From contig CM034102.1 in the NCBI GenBank assembly GCA_019914945.1, positions 12,017,501 to 12,081,500 on the forward strand: a stretch of DNA of 64,000 nt, read 5' to 3'. Positions 44,566 through 57,771 of the stretch are shown here, piece after piece. The DNA comes from Typha latifolia. Its lineage: Eukaryota; Streptophyta; Magnoliopsida; Poales; Typhaceae. The notes under the pieces are model-generated. The model ran no database searches. It saw only the letters and a program-made list of their open reading frames with translations, and was not told where the DNA came from. The stretch's first letter is position 1. Every line of letters begins with the position of its first letter. A program made the position numbers and the translations under genes.

Positions 44566-45783
44566 AGAAAAAATTTCTCACGCTAGATTTGAAGCTAGCA
44601 TTATCGAGGATGAAAATATTTTATTAATTTTGAAATCTACCTATATTAAAAAGTTATCTATTTATCTGGAATTAAATGTACAAGCATGGAGATAGACTAA
44701 TAATATATTGTTGATATGCTTTCAGATGATTTTTTTTTTCAGATCATTGATATATTTTTTTCATCAATTCTGAGTTGAAAAGAAATATTTTTTTTCAAAA
44801 TTTTTGTAATATTTACAGTAAGAGCACTTCAAAATTTTATTTACTTTTACCTTATACCGCAAGAAGGTTTTATTAGATATCCATGCAGAGATATTTCGAA
44901 AAGTGGTGCAAGGGTAATATTGGTATTTAAAAATAATATTGGACAAAACACAAAAATATTATCAGATTTATTATCATAAAATATACTTATATAAAAATAA
45001 TAGAATATTATTTTTGTGCTTAAAGATTATTTTGGTATGGGGCATATCACTTTTCTATACCTAGTGTTTTTTTAGTCATATTTTATAATATAATTTATTT
45101 GTTTATAGTGAGATATTATACTAATTATTTTGTAAAGATATTCGTTGCTTTGAAAAGTGTAGAGGGGTAAATTTGTAACTATATTTCTTGTTCTTACATA
45201 AGCTATTCACTTGGAAAGGTTTACCCAAGTTTTGTTTAATAATAACTACTTAGAAAATTATTCCCTTTTTCCTAAAAAATAAAGATCCTTTTGTGTTATG
45301 CTTCTCTAGCCTCAATTTTTTTATTAATTTATTTTTTAAAATTATAAAAAAAATTTAAAATAATTATAATTATTTTTTAAAAAAAAGTTAGATCGACTCT
45401 TAGAAAAATATACAGTTATAATTAATTTACTTCTACTCCTAGATTATCTTACTCTTACTCTTATAATGGTCAAAGGCTAAAACATAATTATTTATTCTTC
45501 ATTGGATGCTTGGATGATAAAACAAAAAAGTCAAACCTCTCTATAGATAGATGTCACATACAATAAGTCTTACTAAGAATAGTTCTAAAGGCTTACACGA
45601 CTCAAATTAAGATTTATCTTAAATACTTATTTGACTTAATTGGACTTATTTTATGTGCTTACATGACTTAATTAGACTTGTTTTAAAGGCTTATGTCATG
45701 ATCAATTAATTAAAATATAGATAGACTCGATCTATTAAGTCCAATATCCTTATGATATGATCCAATCTGACTAAGCTCATATC
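44566..45783. repeat. Block A copy 3 with adjoining LTR-3 fragment
   Basis: Starts within block A (TATTAGATAAGCATTAGAAA), lacking its first part. From about 45385 it is LTR-3 right-end sequence (minus orientation) with 32-bp repeats, ending CTCATATCA before the family 2 remnant. Confidence 0.65.
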
Positions 45784-45797
45784 AAAAACCTTATTAT

Positions 45798-46262
45798 CTA
45801 AGGTTTTGGAGGATTGTCTTCATATGAAATTTGACGCGCAAGAGAAACCCCATCAGGCATGGGTGCCACATAACATACATGCCCATCAGTGCTGAATGTG
45901 TCCCTTCCCCCATAATTAATGAAGAAATCAAGCAACCACCCAGCAAATGCTCCAATGAGAAAGGCCCCTATTATGCTAGACACTGTCCCGGCCAGGAGCA
46001 CAAACATGGCAGATGCCTTAACACCTTGCAATGCTCCAGTGGTCAAGGCTGTAGTGACAACTTTTCCGACCAACGCACCGCCGACGAGCGACGCTACCTC
46101 CACCACTGCGTCATGAGTTGTTGTTTGGAAGTTGTATGCGGCCGAGAAGACGTCCCACACTAGCATACCCGCTTTGTAGAGGAGGACGAGTTTGCCTACG
46201 CCTCGTATGGCGGTTTTCATGTCGTCCACTTCGATACTTCCTAAACCTGATACCTAGAGGAT
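45798..46262 (-). pseudogene. Family 2 3' exon, copy 3
   Basis: Most of the exon is open (KLVLLYKAGMLVWDVFSA; GGALVGKVVTTALTTGALQG; IIGAFLIGAFAGWLLDFFIN; DGVSLARQISYEDN), but the splice acceptor is changed (CATGCTG instead of CATGCAG). An in-frame TAG follows shortly after the former exon start. No exon 1 exists in this unit: the duplicated sequence jumps from intron (about 49315) to minisatellite. Best read as a recently lost gene. Confidence 0.8.
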
Positions 46263-46310
46263 TCTAACATACACCAGCATGCATGCATTAATGTGAAAGA
46301 TACTTGTTAG

Positions 46311-46349
<39 letters not shown>

Positions 46350-46350
46350 C
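46311..46350. repeat. (AAT)n microsatellite
   Basis: Uninterrupted ATA/AAT trinucleotide run; a shorter one follows near 46400. Confidence 0.95.
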
Positions 46351-46544
46351 AACATTGCAACAGATTTTAAACATAGAAGAGATCAAAAGCAAAAAACCAA
46401 TAATAATAATAATAATCAAAATTGAAAACTCTAAATCCAATTTAATAACCAGATTGTTGGTGATTGCCTACCTAGCACGAAAGCATTCTTGGGGTGTAGA
46501 TATTAGACTAGGAATGTGGGATTTGATTCTTTCCACGAGGAGTT

Positions 46545-47710
46545 TGGCTATGATCTTATAGATAGATAGTGTTACATAGATTGATTCACATGTAATCATT
46601 GATGTCTGTGAGAACTTCCTTTTCTCGGATGAGCATGATAGTGAACCAGTTGAGGGCAGTATCCATGATGTCCATTGCGAAGGCTTGCACCTCTCAATGC
46701 ATATAGCACTCTTAATGATATGTTAGAGTTTTTGCAAGAAACATGCGTTTATGCCATCCGGACCCAGGGCTCGGTTCGAGCCCAGGCTGTAAAGGACTCT
46801 GCAGGTCTCCTCCTCAATAGGAGTAGCGACAAGAGAGCTGTGATTTTGACAACAGAACCTAAGGACCGAAGTGCCTTAGAAGTTAGAACTAGTGAAGATG
46901 TGTTTGAAGTAAAATTAAGAACTCCACCTTAATCTTGGCAAGGTCTTAAATCTATTCAGCTAAGAATGGGACCGAGGATCTAAAATCTCATCCTCAGCAG
47001 CCTTGTGCTTAACATGGGGATTCATTTCCTGTTGGTAAGACTAATTCTTAATGCCGTGAGTAAGGGCGGTAAGGTTCCGTGAGAGAGGGGCCTGAGGATT
47101 ATAGGAGCTCTCCTAGTAGTCCTTATAGAACGGGATGAAGGATGACCACCAATTCTCCATGCGAAAATGCCTTCTCCTACCCCCACCAGCAGCATTGGTG
47201 TTGAAGAGGATGGGTTGTGATCATTAGAAATAGCCTGGAGATGTAGCACTTTGACCATGGGGAAACGGTTGCACTAGGTGGAACTGGCTAGGCCCTTACT
47301 GTGGCGCTAGTTCCCGCATATGCTGATTGGGCGAGCACTAGTTGGACCAGGTATACACTGGCCCAACAAACCTGAGGTCGATTAGGCTCACAAGTTGATC
47401 CACACTAAACTAGGTTCAAACGAGATGATAGGTCTTAATAAAATCTGCTACTTCGAGAAATCTATTTGGAGATCTTTTGGCCTTATCTTTAAGAGACACT
47501 TATATTATCTCTAAGAGAATTCATAGAGAATCTTTAAAAAGATAATTATCTTATCTCTAAGAGAGTCCCTGAAAATGATCCATAAAAGATAATAATTTAA
47601 GAGCATCATAATCTGATTAGAATTCAACCTACCTTGATATTCTTAGAATAACAACTTCACCTCCGTTCCTATCTTTACCCAGCCCAATCGCTTCTATATC
47701 CACTTCGTTA
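46545..47710 (-). mobile_element. L1-type LINE remnant, second copy
   Basis: Paralogue of 5575-6760. On the minus strand GPDGINACFLQKL is again readable (about 46750), with later RT motifs more decayed. Flanks match those of unit 1. Confidence 0.7.
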
Positions 47711-48115
47711 CTTTCCATTGCGCCTCTATCAATGTCCACAAGGACCTCATCCACGACTTCCCTCAGAAGACCATATGATCTTTCTTTATCGAGCTATTGA
47801 ACCAAGCTCAATAAATAGACCTTTCTTGAGCTTGAGAGGAGCAGACATGAGCCAATCTTACCTAGCTCATTTTCAGCTCAAGCTAAAATTGAGCTCAAAA
47901 AAAAAATAAAAAATCCTCATCGAGTTGAGGAGAGATGATCAGCCAGGCCCAGCTCACTCGAGGTTGCTCATTTACCTCAAATATGAGCCAGAAGTGTTAA
48001 GAGCGTAAATGATCCAAAATCACCATTTTAGACCTGTGAGCTTAAGCTTTTAAAGTAACATTATTGAGATAACAACTCACAACTAGTAAACTCAAATTAT
48101 CTACCTCACTTTTTC

Positions 48116-48368
48116 AATGCATAGAGATGAAAATGAGGTGATCAATAAAAGTCGTACATAAAAAATTATGCAAGACATTAATCCTCAATCATATCACTCA
48201 TTACCTTTAGCTTTTGTACATCTTCCAGCTCCTCAAACTCTCCTTCCAATCCTAGCTCTACCTGGTAACTGGACAATTGGTGCACCATTCAAACATCATA
48301 TTCATAATTTAATATTTGAAATCATGATGAGTATAGAACGTAATTGTAGCCTCTTAAACATTGAATAA
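48116..48368 (+). other. Conserved short ORF, copy 3
   Basis: Same segment as 7151 (PLAFVHLPAPQTLLPILALP). A stop replaces part of the N-terminal region, so the open frame begins at 48168. Confidence 0.3.
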
Positions 48369-48460
48369 TTCGTTTGATACTTGTGAATCACTGTACTAAA
48401 TGGTAAGAATAATGTATTACTAATTTGCAGAAAATATATTTTACCTGATATATTTAGTTA

Positions 48461-48815
48461 ATGGCCCGACCCATGCATATTTCTATAATTTTTTAGTCTC
48501 ATATTGAATATTTAGTAAACTATATTTCAATACATAAGTATGTTTTTATGAAATATAACTAAAATGTCTTCATATAAGTCATTAAACTTGGTCTAATAAG
48601 ATATAATACTTTATATATCTAACCCATTATGTTAGACCTAATATATCTAATTCAAACCCAATATCAAATGGGCTACTAGACGGTAACGATTTAGAATATT
48701 CTAGCTTGACTTGGCCCAAGTAATTGATGAGTCGGACTGTGAATAAATATTTAAGCCTGATTGGCCTAAAAAGCTCGACCTGAATTCAGTCCGTCTCACC
48801 CGATGATCATGTCTA
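48461..48815 (-). mobile_element. 5'-truncated hAT-type MITE, unit 3
   Basis: Same truncated element and position as 7456-7812; right end TGATCATGTCTA. Confidence 0.6.
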
Positions 48816-49324
48816 AGTAGATGGCCACGATCTACTAAGTGCTAGTGTCAAATGGTAAAAATAATCCTCATAGCCGTAAATTCCACTAAAACTTAAAGTT
48901 GTCCCAACATATATATTTTTTTCTTTTTTTTCATAAAGTGCAGTATTATTGTCTTTCCACATTCTTGAAAATATGTGTTTCATTACCATAAATTTCTACG
49001 TACCGTACCATTCAATTAAGGAAACAAAATATTAACAATAATAGGGGTAAAAGTTTAAACAAATTTTTATGTAATTTTCTCAAGATAAATATATGATCAT
49101 ACAAAAATTAATAGTCATAAGATTAAATAAAAACTAATTGCAATAATTTAAATAAAGACTTCAATCCACATAAAAATTTTCAACCTGTGATTAAATTGTT
49201 AAATGATTGCGTTGCTGATCCCAGTTGATAGATTGACCAAACCAACTGCGTACCTTTCCCATGGACTCATTTAAGAAATAAATTTTAATATTTAATATCT
49301 AGACCCCACTCAAATGGATTGGAT

Positions 49325-50010
49325 TAGGTTGGGTACATGATGGCTCACCAACGTTCAATAAATCATATCTTCAAGCATAAATTTTTTTTTTTTGACTTTT
49401 GATAAGGTTGCTCTTCTGGTTGTGTATTCACACTTAGATGTCTACATCAACGTCAGTGTATTTATTTTAGGTTAATTAATAAGGTTGTATAGTTTAGTGT
49501 ATTCAGAAATGAAAATCTACATAAAAAAACAATTTGTGTTTCAATAATAAGGTCGTTCAAGTTTAATGTGTTCATAAATAGATATCCATCAACACCAATA
49601 TTTTTATTTTATCTTGATTGATAAGGTCGCCTAGGTTTAGTGTGTTCTAATAGATGTCTGTATCAACACCAGCGTTTTTATTTTATTTTAATTGATAAGG
49701 TCACTCGGGTTTAGTGTATTCAAAAATGAATGTATGCATTAAAACCACTATTTTTATTTTTATTTGACTGATAAGATCGCTTAAGTTTAGTGCGTTCACA
49801 AATGAATGTCTATATAAACATTAGTATTTTTATTTTTTTCTCGATCGATAAGATCGCTTAGGTATAGTGTGTTCACAAATAAATATCTACGCTAACACTA
49901 GTGTTTTTATTTTGTTTGATTGATAAGATCGCTTGGGTTTAATATGTTCATAAATAAATATCTATATAAACACCGATATTTTTATTTTATCTAAGGTTTA
50001 GTACGGACAC
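49325..50010 (+). repeat. 75-bp minisatellite spacer, unit 3
   Basis: About eight degenerate units of the type at 8745, followed by an (AC)n/(AT)n run (50012-50051). Confidence 0.85.
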
Positions 50011-50012
50011 AA

Positions 50013-50057
<45 letters not shown>

Positions 50058-50524
50058 TAAGGATGTATATCAGTATATCTGGTGTTACAATATTTTCAAC
50101 ATATAATATTATTTATTAATTCTAGTAGGTGGGTGGCCCTTTCCATCTAGTAATTGCCGCAAGCAAATAAAGTCTACAAACTGTGTGGATGGTCTTTTTA
50201 TATAGTAGTTATAAAGTCCTTTCAATCCGGTCTTTCCATCAATGTTAAATATTTTTTTTAAAAAAATAACTAAAATACACTTAGTTTCCCACTTTTCTTC
50301 TCTCTTCCACTCTCCTCTCTTAGGGCAAAAACGTGATTGCCAAGGATGTTGTCACAGTCTTTCTAATATTCTATCAACTTACTTCTGTACCTATCTGCTA
50401 AAATATATATCTCGAATTATAAATAATTAAAATATAGAGTGTGAACTATAAATTCGTTAGAAAAAGGTATTAAATACAAATTTTTCTAATAGATATTGTC
50501 CGCTCTTTGAGTCTGGAAATGTTC

Positions 50525-50533
50525 TATATATAG
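50525..50533 (+). promoter_or_regulatory. TATA box of JIP23 copy 3
   Basis: TATATATAG in the conserved context GTTCTATATATAGATGTG. The leader, likely 5'-UTR intron and acceptor (GCGTTTGTAG before 51311) match copy 1. Confidence 0.55.
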
Positions 50534-51329
50534 ATGTGTTAGCAAAGCCTGCTTGTGTGAAAAATTGAGAACTCTTGTGAGGTATTGTTCTATCTCCTTA
50601 GAGCAATATTTGCTACATATCTCTTTCTATTTTCTCCTATCATATCTCTTTGATTTTATTTTTCACTTCTTTCTTTTTCCATTTGATCTTTTCCTGTTAT
50701 ATATAGTCTTCCACCTTTTCTTCTGCCATGTTATGTTTAATTATCCTACCGTTTATTATTAATTTTCATCGTATATAAAAGTTATATAGATATTATTATT
50801 TGCTTCTCCTTCTCTCTGCAATGCCCCCTACGAGGGAATGTCATTTCTTGCAAGGAAGTAATCCATATAACTTTTATAAACGCGCACTGTTTATGATGAG
50901 GTGCAATATCTATTAGCTTTTGTATGGCCTTTAGATTATTATATATGAGTGCTTCTTTAATCTAATAATTAGAAACATATATTGTTGTGTAATACTTGCT
51001 TCTATTCACTTGGTTGCATGATCTTATTAACATTATTCGATAGGCATATATATATATATATATATATTCTCTTACTAAAAGAAAATAGTAGCGCAGGACA
51101 AAAGAAAGTAATGACAAATTTGATAGTTATTTGTATTATGTTGTACGATGAAATCTGGAAATAGAAGAAGGAAAGAAGATCAGCAATACATTCGGGGCTA
51201 AATTATTCGGTTTCAAACAATTATATAAGGTTATATAGTTGGTCAGCTTTAGCGATGTTACGTAACAATAATAACTTATAATCAACACTCATATTTATTT
51301 GCGTTTGTAGGAATTGATCTATAGAATCG

Positions 51330-52125
51330 ATGGCATACAACGTATTTGGAACCCCTGTCACCACTAAAACATTGGAAAGAATGAGCGAGTACATTGGAAA
51401 GACAATAACACGCAAAGACAGGGCTAAAGTTGCTCTCGATATGAAAAATGCAGAGAGTAAGGATGTGAATGCTCGTCAATTTGTGGAGCAGCTAAAAGAG
51501 AGGTATGGCAATGGGGTCGCTACGCTATGCGTTATATACAATGCCACTGGGGACCCTCTAACGTATATCACGAGCCATGATTATTTTGGCCACATTTGGT
51601 ACTCCCCATACCCATACAAGATAGAGAATGGCCAGTGGGGTGCGTTTCTACACGGGAAAGTTGCCGGAGCAACATCTGGCTCAAATGCAGCTGTAGTGTA
51701 CCGCGGCATGAACCAAGCAGGGGATTATTGTGACTGGATGCTCGCTTGGGACAACCCGTGGAATAGAATCATTTATTCATGCAAGGTAAGTACTATTGGT
51801 ACTCATGAAGAGGCCAAACTCTAATATTTTATAACTATTAAGGCATGCAATACAATACAATCAAGGGCCGAGTGAGCAAAACCATTTACAAAACAAATGA
51901 TCTATTAATTGTTCATGCATGTTGCAGGCGTACACCGAGATCCGTGAACCTAACCACTTCGACAACACCGTTTGGGGTGTAATCAGTGATAAGATGGAGA
52001 GATCTGGCATCCATTGCGAAGATGTCTGGAACGGGTGTTGGTCAGGTGTGTCGATCGGTGATGACACCACCACCGTATACGAGGGAATAATGACGCTACA
52101 AGATGTTGCCAAATTTGCTCCCTAA
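51330..52125 (+). CDS. JIP23: JIP23-like 23-kDa jasmonate-induced protein, copy 3
   Basis: Exons 51330-51785 and 51928-52125 (AAG|GTAAGT ... TTGCAG|GCG) give 217 aa, differing from copy 1 at two residues (AKVALDM, DDTTTVYEG). The intron is only 142 bp and shows the uninterrupted target site of the MITE found in copy 1. Upstream DNA is near-identical to copy 1 for more than 1 kb, apart from indels (a 60-bp segment near 50994, and one rather than two copies of the 89-bp promoter repeat). This is the duplicate that keeps the ancestral structure. The stop codon TAA coincides with the start of LTR-3-like sequence. Confidence 0.92.
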
Positions 52126-52820
52126 TATGAACCGGGTTGGGTCGAGTCACATCATCATGATATTGGACTCAATGGATCGAGTTTATTTATCTTTTATTTA
52201 AATCATAATGTAAGCTATTAAGACAAGTCTAATTAAGTTATATGAGCCCTTAAAGCAAGTCTAATTAAGTCAAATAAGTCTATAAGGCAAGTCCAATTAA
52301 ATTATGTGAGTTAGTAAGACAAGTTTAGTTAAGTAAAATAAGTCTATAAGGCAAGTCAAATTATGTCATGTAAGCTTTTAAGATAAATCCTAGTTTGAGT
52401 TGTGTAAGCCGTATGGCTAGTTCTAGTAGGACTCATTGTACTCGACCAATATATATAAAAGGGATAGACTCTTTTGTTTAATCATTCAAGCATTGAGAAA
52501 TTACTCAGTCTAGTTAATTTATTATTATCATATTTACCATTTTATCGTAGCTGTCAGATGATCTTTATCTTTATAGTAGTAGATTTTAACCGTAGAACTC
52601 TTCCAAACTTTCAAACTTTAGCCACTACTTTCCGTCACAAGCCACCTACCTTATGGCCATCCACCACCACCTTTAGTCATCTGCCACCCTCTGACGACCA
52701 TCGCAATATTAGATAATTACCAATTTATCCCATTCTGATCTCCCTCCATTGGACTCAATGAGGATACAAACCATAAAAATAGTATAATTTCCTTACATTC
52801 TAGATCCTAGGCCCATAACA
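52123..52820 (+). mobile_element. LTR-3 family LTR behind JIP23 copy 3
   Basis: The start TAATATGAACCGGGTTGGGT aligns with TGATGCGATTCGGGTCGGAT of the solo LTR at 28033. It contains five or so 32-bp minisatellite copies (52205-52380) and an ATATATATAAAAGGG promoter motif. The end ATTCTAGATCCTAGGCCCATAACA corresponds to the usual right terminus. Confidence 0.7.
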
Positions 52821-52879
52821 CACAGGTACCGAGATCGAAACTTAGGTCTAATGCCACTATTACAAACTAGATACGAACA

Positions 52880-53260
52880 CATGGGTTAAGTCAGTTGAGT
52901 CAAGTCAAGTTATTTTGTTAGACTTGCTTATTAATTTAAATTTCAAATAAAGTAAATACCTCGCATGTGAATCCAATCCACAGGGACTTTACTCTTATAA
53001 ATAAGAGTGGTTATGAGTTGATTATTATCATGGAATGATATAGAGTTTAGTTATTTTCTTTATCTCGCCCTTATCTTTTATCGTATTCGTTAGATCATCA
53101 CTATCTTCGTAGGAGTAGATCTTAACCGTAGAATCATTATTCTAAACCCTAGCCACCATTCTCCACCACGAGCCACTCTTCTATATAGCTGTCCCTTTGT
53201 CGCCTTTAGTTGTACGCCATCTTCGACGACCGTTGCAATGTAAGAACCACTAAATGTGCC
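52880..53260 (+). mobile_element. LTR-3-related fragment
   Basis: Repeats motifs of the preceding LTR (TTTATCGTATTCGTTAGATCATC, GTAGATCTTAACCGTAGAA, CCACCATTCTCCACC). No ORF. Confidence 0.4.
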
Positions 53261-53269
53261 TTTAATTGG

Positions 53270-54769
53270 TTATACTTCTAATAAACAAACTCATTTATTT
53301 ACTGGAGATGTTGTGATTAAATCTAGAGATGCCAAATTCTTTGACGATAAAATCTTTAAAGAATCTAAATCTCTAGATATTTTAATAATCAAGGGAAATC
53401 ACTAGATCATGATTCTTTTAAAAATTGTTTTAAAGATTTGGAAATTAGAAAATCTAAAAGAACTAGAAATGAAATGAAATTTAGTACTGATTTTCTAACT
53501 TATCTTGCAAAAGGCACTTCAAATTTTGTTTTAAATGAATTTTGTCTTTGTCTTAATATGGAGAGTGATCCTTCTAGCTTTGATGAAGCAATGAAATCAA
53601 GAATGCTAATTTTTGGAAGGAAGCTATCAATGATGAAATGGAGTCCATTTTGTTTAATAATACTTAAGAATTTGGTAGACTTTTCTTTGAGATCTAAACT
53701 TACTAGATGTAAATGGATATTTAAGAGAAAACTTAAATCGATGAATCTATTGACAAGTATAGGGCTAGATTGGTAGCGAAATGGTTTAGACAATCCTAGG
53801 ACATTAATTATTTTGATACCTATGCCTATGTGACTAGGATAACTTTCATTAGAATCTTAATTTTATTGACATCAATATATAACTTCAAAATCTATCAAAT
53901 GAATGTGAAAATGACATTTTTGCATAGTTATTTGGATGAAGAAGATTATATAAATCAACGAAGGTTTAATTTTGCAAGATCAAGAAAATAAAGTATGTAA
54001 ATTGGCTAGATCATTATATGGTCCAAAACAAGCCCCTATACAATGACATGAGAGGTTTGGCAATGTTATCATTTCTAATGAATTCTGATTAAACGAGACA
54101 TATAAATACATCTATTATAAGATGATTGATAATGGCATTGTGACCATATGCTTATATATGGATGATATATTTATTTGTAGCAAGAGTGATTTATGCATTA
54201 AAATAACTAGAAATTTTTTATCATCCCACTTTGATATGAATGATTTAAATATTGCAATGACTATTCTTGGTATGAAAATACACAAAGATAGAAACTCTCT
54301 TGTATTGTCACAAAATCATTATATGAAAAAAAATCCTTTAAAAAAAGTTTCTCAATTATATAATAAGATTTCAAGAGTTCTTTATAATTCAAGTTTAAAG
54401 CTTGATAAAAATCGATGTGTATCATAACTTGAGTACTCAGGGGTTATTGAGATATGATATATGAAATGTATTGCACATGTCCGGACATTGCTTATGTCGT
54501 AGGAAATTTAAGTAGAAGCACTAGTTATTCCCTAATTTTAAACATTGGAAATCAATATCCATTCTGTTAGGATATTTGGAAGAAACTAAATCGTTTGCAT
54601 TATTGAAGGATATAGTGACGCAAACTGAACTATGTCGATGATGATTTTAAATCTACAAGTGGGTGGATTTTTAATTTTGGTGGTGTTTTTATTTGTTGGG
54701 GATCTAATAAACATACTTGTATAACTCATTTTATTATGGAGTCTGAATTAGTGGCTTTGTATAACAACA
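53270..54769 (+). pseudogene. Ty1/copia Pol remnant (RT and RNase H)
   Basis: Successive broken frames: an RT N-terminal part (SDPSSFDEAMKSRM; CKWIFKRKLK); a middle part with KMYKSTIY-type decay; YMDDIFICSKSDL, LGMKIHKDRNSLVLSQNHY (54122-54427); then RNase H (STSGWIFNFG, SNKHTCITH, MESELVAL) up to 54769, where the next LTR begins. Frameshifts and stops make it inactive. Paralogue of 12196-13200. Confidence 0.85.
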
Positions 54770-55279
54770 TGTCCTTAAAAAAAAAAAAATTTGGGCACGA
54801 TGTGGCCGGCCTTATGGCCATGCAAGCTGCATGAGTAGCTTGTGTGTAAGGGGGGAGGGGTTGCCACGCGCCCCAACTACCGTTGTCACAGCCAACCGAC
54901 TATAGCCAGCTGGCTGGGGAGGGGCCCCCACCGCCACTTCCCGTTTCTGCCACCGCCTCTCTCTATCTATCTCTCCCTTTACTTCTCTCTCTCTCTCTCT
55001 CTCTCTTCCTCTTAGATGCTCTCTCTCTCTCTCCCTCGTTCTTCTTTCTTAAGCTTCCCCATCTTGGTATGCCGATGCCGGGCACTTTGGACCACCGCTG
55101 TGCTATCGACGCTGGTGAGCCTCCTCCTTCTCCTTCCTCCTCTTCCTTTTTTTCTCTCTTTATCTCTCTCTCCCTCTCTCTTTCTCCGTTTCTCTCTATT
55201 TCTCTCTCTCTTTCTCCCTACTACCGTTGCCCTCGACCACTCGACCCGTCACCAAGAAGCGACCGGTGCCCCCTTTTCT

Positions 55280-55332
<53 letters not shown>

Positions 55333-57771
55333 CGAGTTCGTTGGAACAGAGCCGCCGACAAGAGGCCAGCCGCTAGCTGGCCAACAACGGCCGAGCCCCT
55401 CCCTGCCGGCCCGGTCCCCTCCTCTCTTTCTCCTCTTCTTCTCCTCTTCTTCTTCTTCTTATTGTTCTTCTTCTTCTTCTTCCATCTTCTTCTTCTTCCA
55501 TCTTCTTCTTCTTTCTCTTCCTTCTTCTTCTCCTTTCTTAGCTCTTTCTTCTATTTCTGCAACAGTCCTCGCCGAGCCCAGCACTACTAACATTGCTTTT
55601 ATTATTTATTTTATTTTATGTTTGTTTATTTATTTAGTTAGGTATCGCTTTCTTAATTAATGCAGATAAATTATTTAGACATTAATTATGTTCATAATAA
55701 TATATATTCTTCATCATGATGATTATTAATTATAATTAGTTTAATTAATGATTAATTAGGTTATAACTATTAAGCATAAATATAGGTAATACTTATATTT
55801 ATTTATTTATTTATATTAGATTTATGTACTAATATTCATAGTATATGCATTTTAAGTAATTTTAACAATTTATTGTATACTATTGTGTGTAGAATAAGAT
55901 ACTAGTCTTATTTATTTATTTATTTATTATTTTGCATAATTAAGTAAATACTATATAATTTTTGATTAATCAAGATAGAGTAAGAATTATAAAATTTATT
56001 ATAAAATAGATCTTATCTATACTTATATGTTATTTATAATTATTTAGCTTTTACTTTATAATTATATATTTAGAATATTTTTAAATAAAAAGAAACAAAA
56101 ATTTCTCCTTATGTTATAACTAGCATTTTATGATAATAGTATAATTATAGTGCTTGAATCGTATCTATAATATAGATCTAGTTATGTAATAAAAAATAAA
56201 AAGAAGTAATTCTAAATCTAATAAATCTTTATATTTTACTTAAATTAATTCTAATTAGATAAACGACTAACTTCATGCTACTTAAATATTTTAAGATCCC
56301 GAACCCCCTTGTTTGGCCTCCAGCATGATTATATGACTTTATGTAAAGATGATTATAGTTGATCATAGGGCGCGCTTGATGGATGATTGATCGGTCGATA
56401 TAGTCGCAATCCTATGGCCTTACGTTTGAGGTCGTTAGTCTGTGTGCGCAGCAGATATTCGGACACATGTCATTCACCAGGGCATATATGGCGAGTTATC
56501 CTCACGAGGTTTCTATCAGCTAGAAGGGTGCCCGGTCTGGATGGATGTTGATACCCTAGTGGGTGATAGGGTATGGTTATATTTAAGATACTTCTTATGG
56601 GTGACAGAGTATACTCTGAGCATTTGGGCATGATGTTGAGACCGAGTACCGGGTATTAATTGTGCACAATGGTCTAGTATGATGATGACATATAGAGTTG
56701 ATATTGATGACTAAGATATTAAAAAATGTATATGATTTCTTTATCATCTGATTACCTGATTATCGAGTAGTCAATATACATCATATATGGTTATATTTGG
56801 TACAATAGCATGGTCATGGTTTAGTATGATGATGACATATAGAGTTGATATTGATGACTAAGATGTTAAAAAATACATATAATTTTTTTATCATCTGATT
56901 ACCTGATTATCGAGTGATCAATATACATCATATATGGTTGCATTTGGTATAATAGCATGGTCATGGTCAGCATGCATCATGTGTCATATTTGAGAGAGAG
57001 TTATGATGATAGTATGACATGATGATTTGTTTATTCATTGTCGATGATTGCATACTTTTATTAGTTATGATATGTTATCTACTTTTCATTTATATATTAT
57101 TGATGATACATTCATATACTCATTCATAACATGATGCTTTTTCTGATTCATATTATTTAGTACATGATTTACTCTCTATTTAGCATCACTAATTTGGAGT
57201 AAGGTCTATTCACTGAGCCTTTTGCTCATGTCTCTCTTTATTTCTTTTCTAACCCCTTAGATATGTGGTACGTGATAGCGACTTGAGATATCCCAAGAAG
57301 ATATTTTAGATTGATGAGGTGAGCTATAAGTGCGAGACGGTAAAGATGATAATTTGTATAAAATTTGAGTTGTATCGTTGTTTATTATATTTGTACTTTA
57401 TTATATTAGATGATGATTTGTATAATATATATCAGACTATAGTGTACTCGTGTATTAGTTGTTTAGTTGTCTCTTGATAGTTTGTCGTGGCCCTGTGTGG
57501 GTCCTGCCAGATTATGTAGTGGTCTAGTGTATATTATTGTAGACTTAGATATTCATATGTTAACATGTTTATTTGGTTGATATTATGATTTATTTGGTAT
57601 TGGATTATGTAAGCATGGATATGTTAGTAGGTATTATTTGATAATGTCATGATTATATATGCACAAAAGTGTATTTATGTGTGACGAGCCCTGCCTGACC
57701 TATCGCGTGTGTTGCGCGTGCCTTGTGGGCTCATGGGTGTGCAGGTGCCTATGCCGGGCGGGGGCGTTACA
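54770..57771 (+). mobile_element. 3-kb solo LTR-like element inside the copia remnant
   Basis: Right end GGGGCGTTACA; left end TATAACAACATG, probably a decayed TGTAAC. CTTTG precedes (54765-54769) and follows (57772-57776). The general plan matches the minus strand of 15037-17933: a poly-A stretch just after the start, a GC- and TC-rich first third, CGTTAGTCTGTGTG in the middle, and a closing GC-rich end. It contains (TC)n and (CTT)n runs (54955-55560), whose serine/leucine-rich frames are not genes, then 2 kb of AT-rich sequence. Confidence 0.6.
56676..56970 (+). repeat. 147-bp direct tandem duplication
   Basis: AGTATGATGATGACATATAG starts at 56676 and 56823; both units continue through CATCTGATTACCTGATTATC to AGCATGGTCATGGT. 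Confidence 0.9.

Noticed and set aside
54122..54427. YMDD-containing reverse transcriptase that might suggest an integrated pararetrovirus
   Set aside because: The flanking CKWIFKRKLK and MESELVAL motifs and the order RT then copia-type RNase H identify Ty1/copia; no viral movement or coat protein is present.
54883..55660. Overlapping 235- and 214-codon serine/leucine/phenylalanine-rich frames
   Set aside because: They come from (TC)n and (CTT)n runs inside an LTR; there is no family similarity and two frames are equally open.
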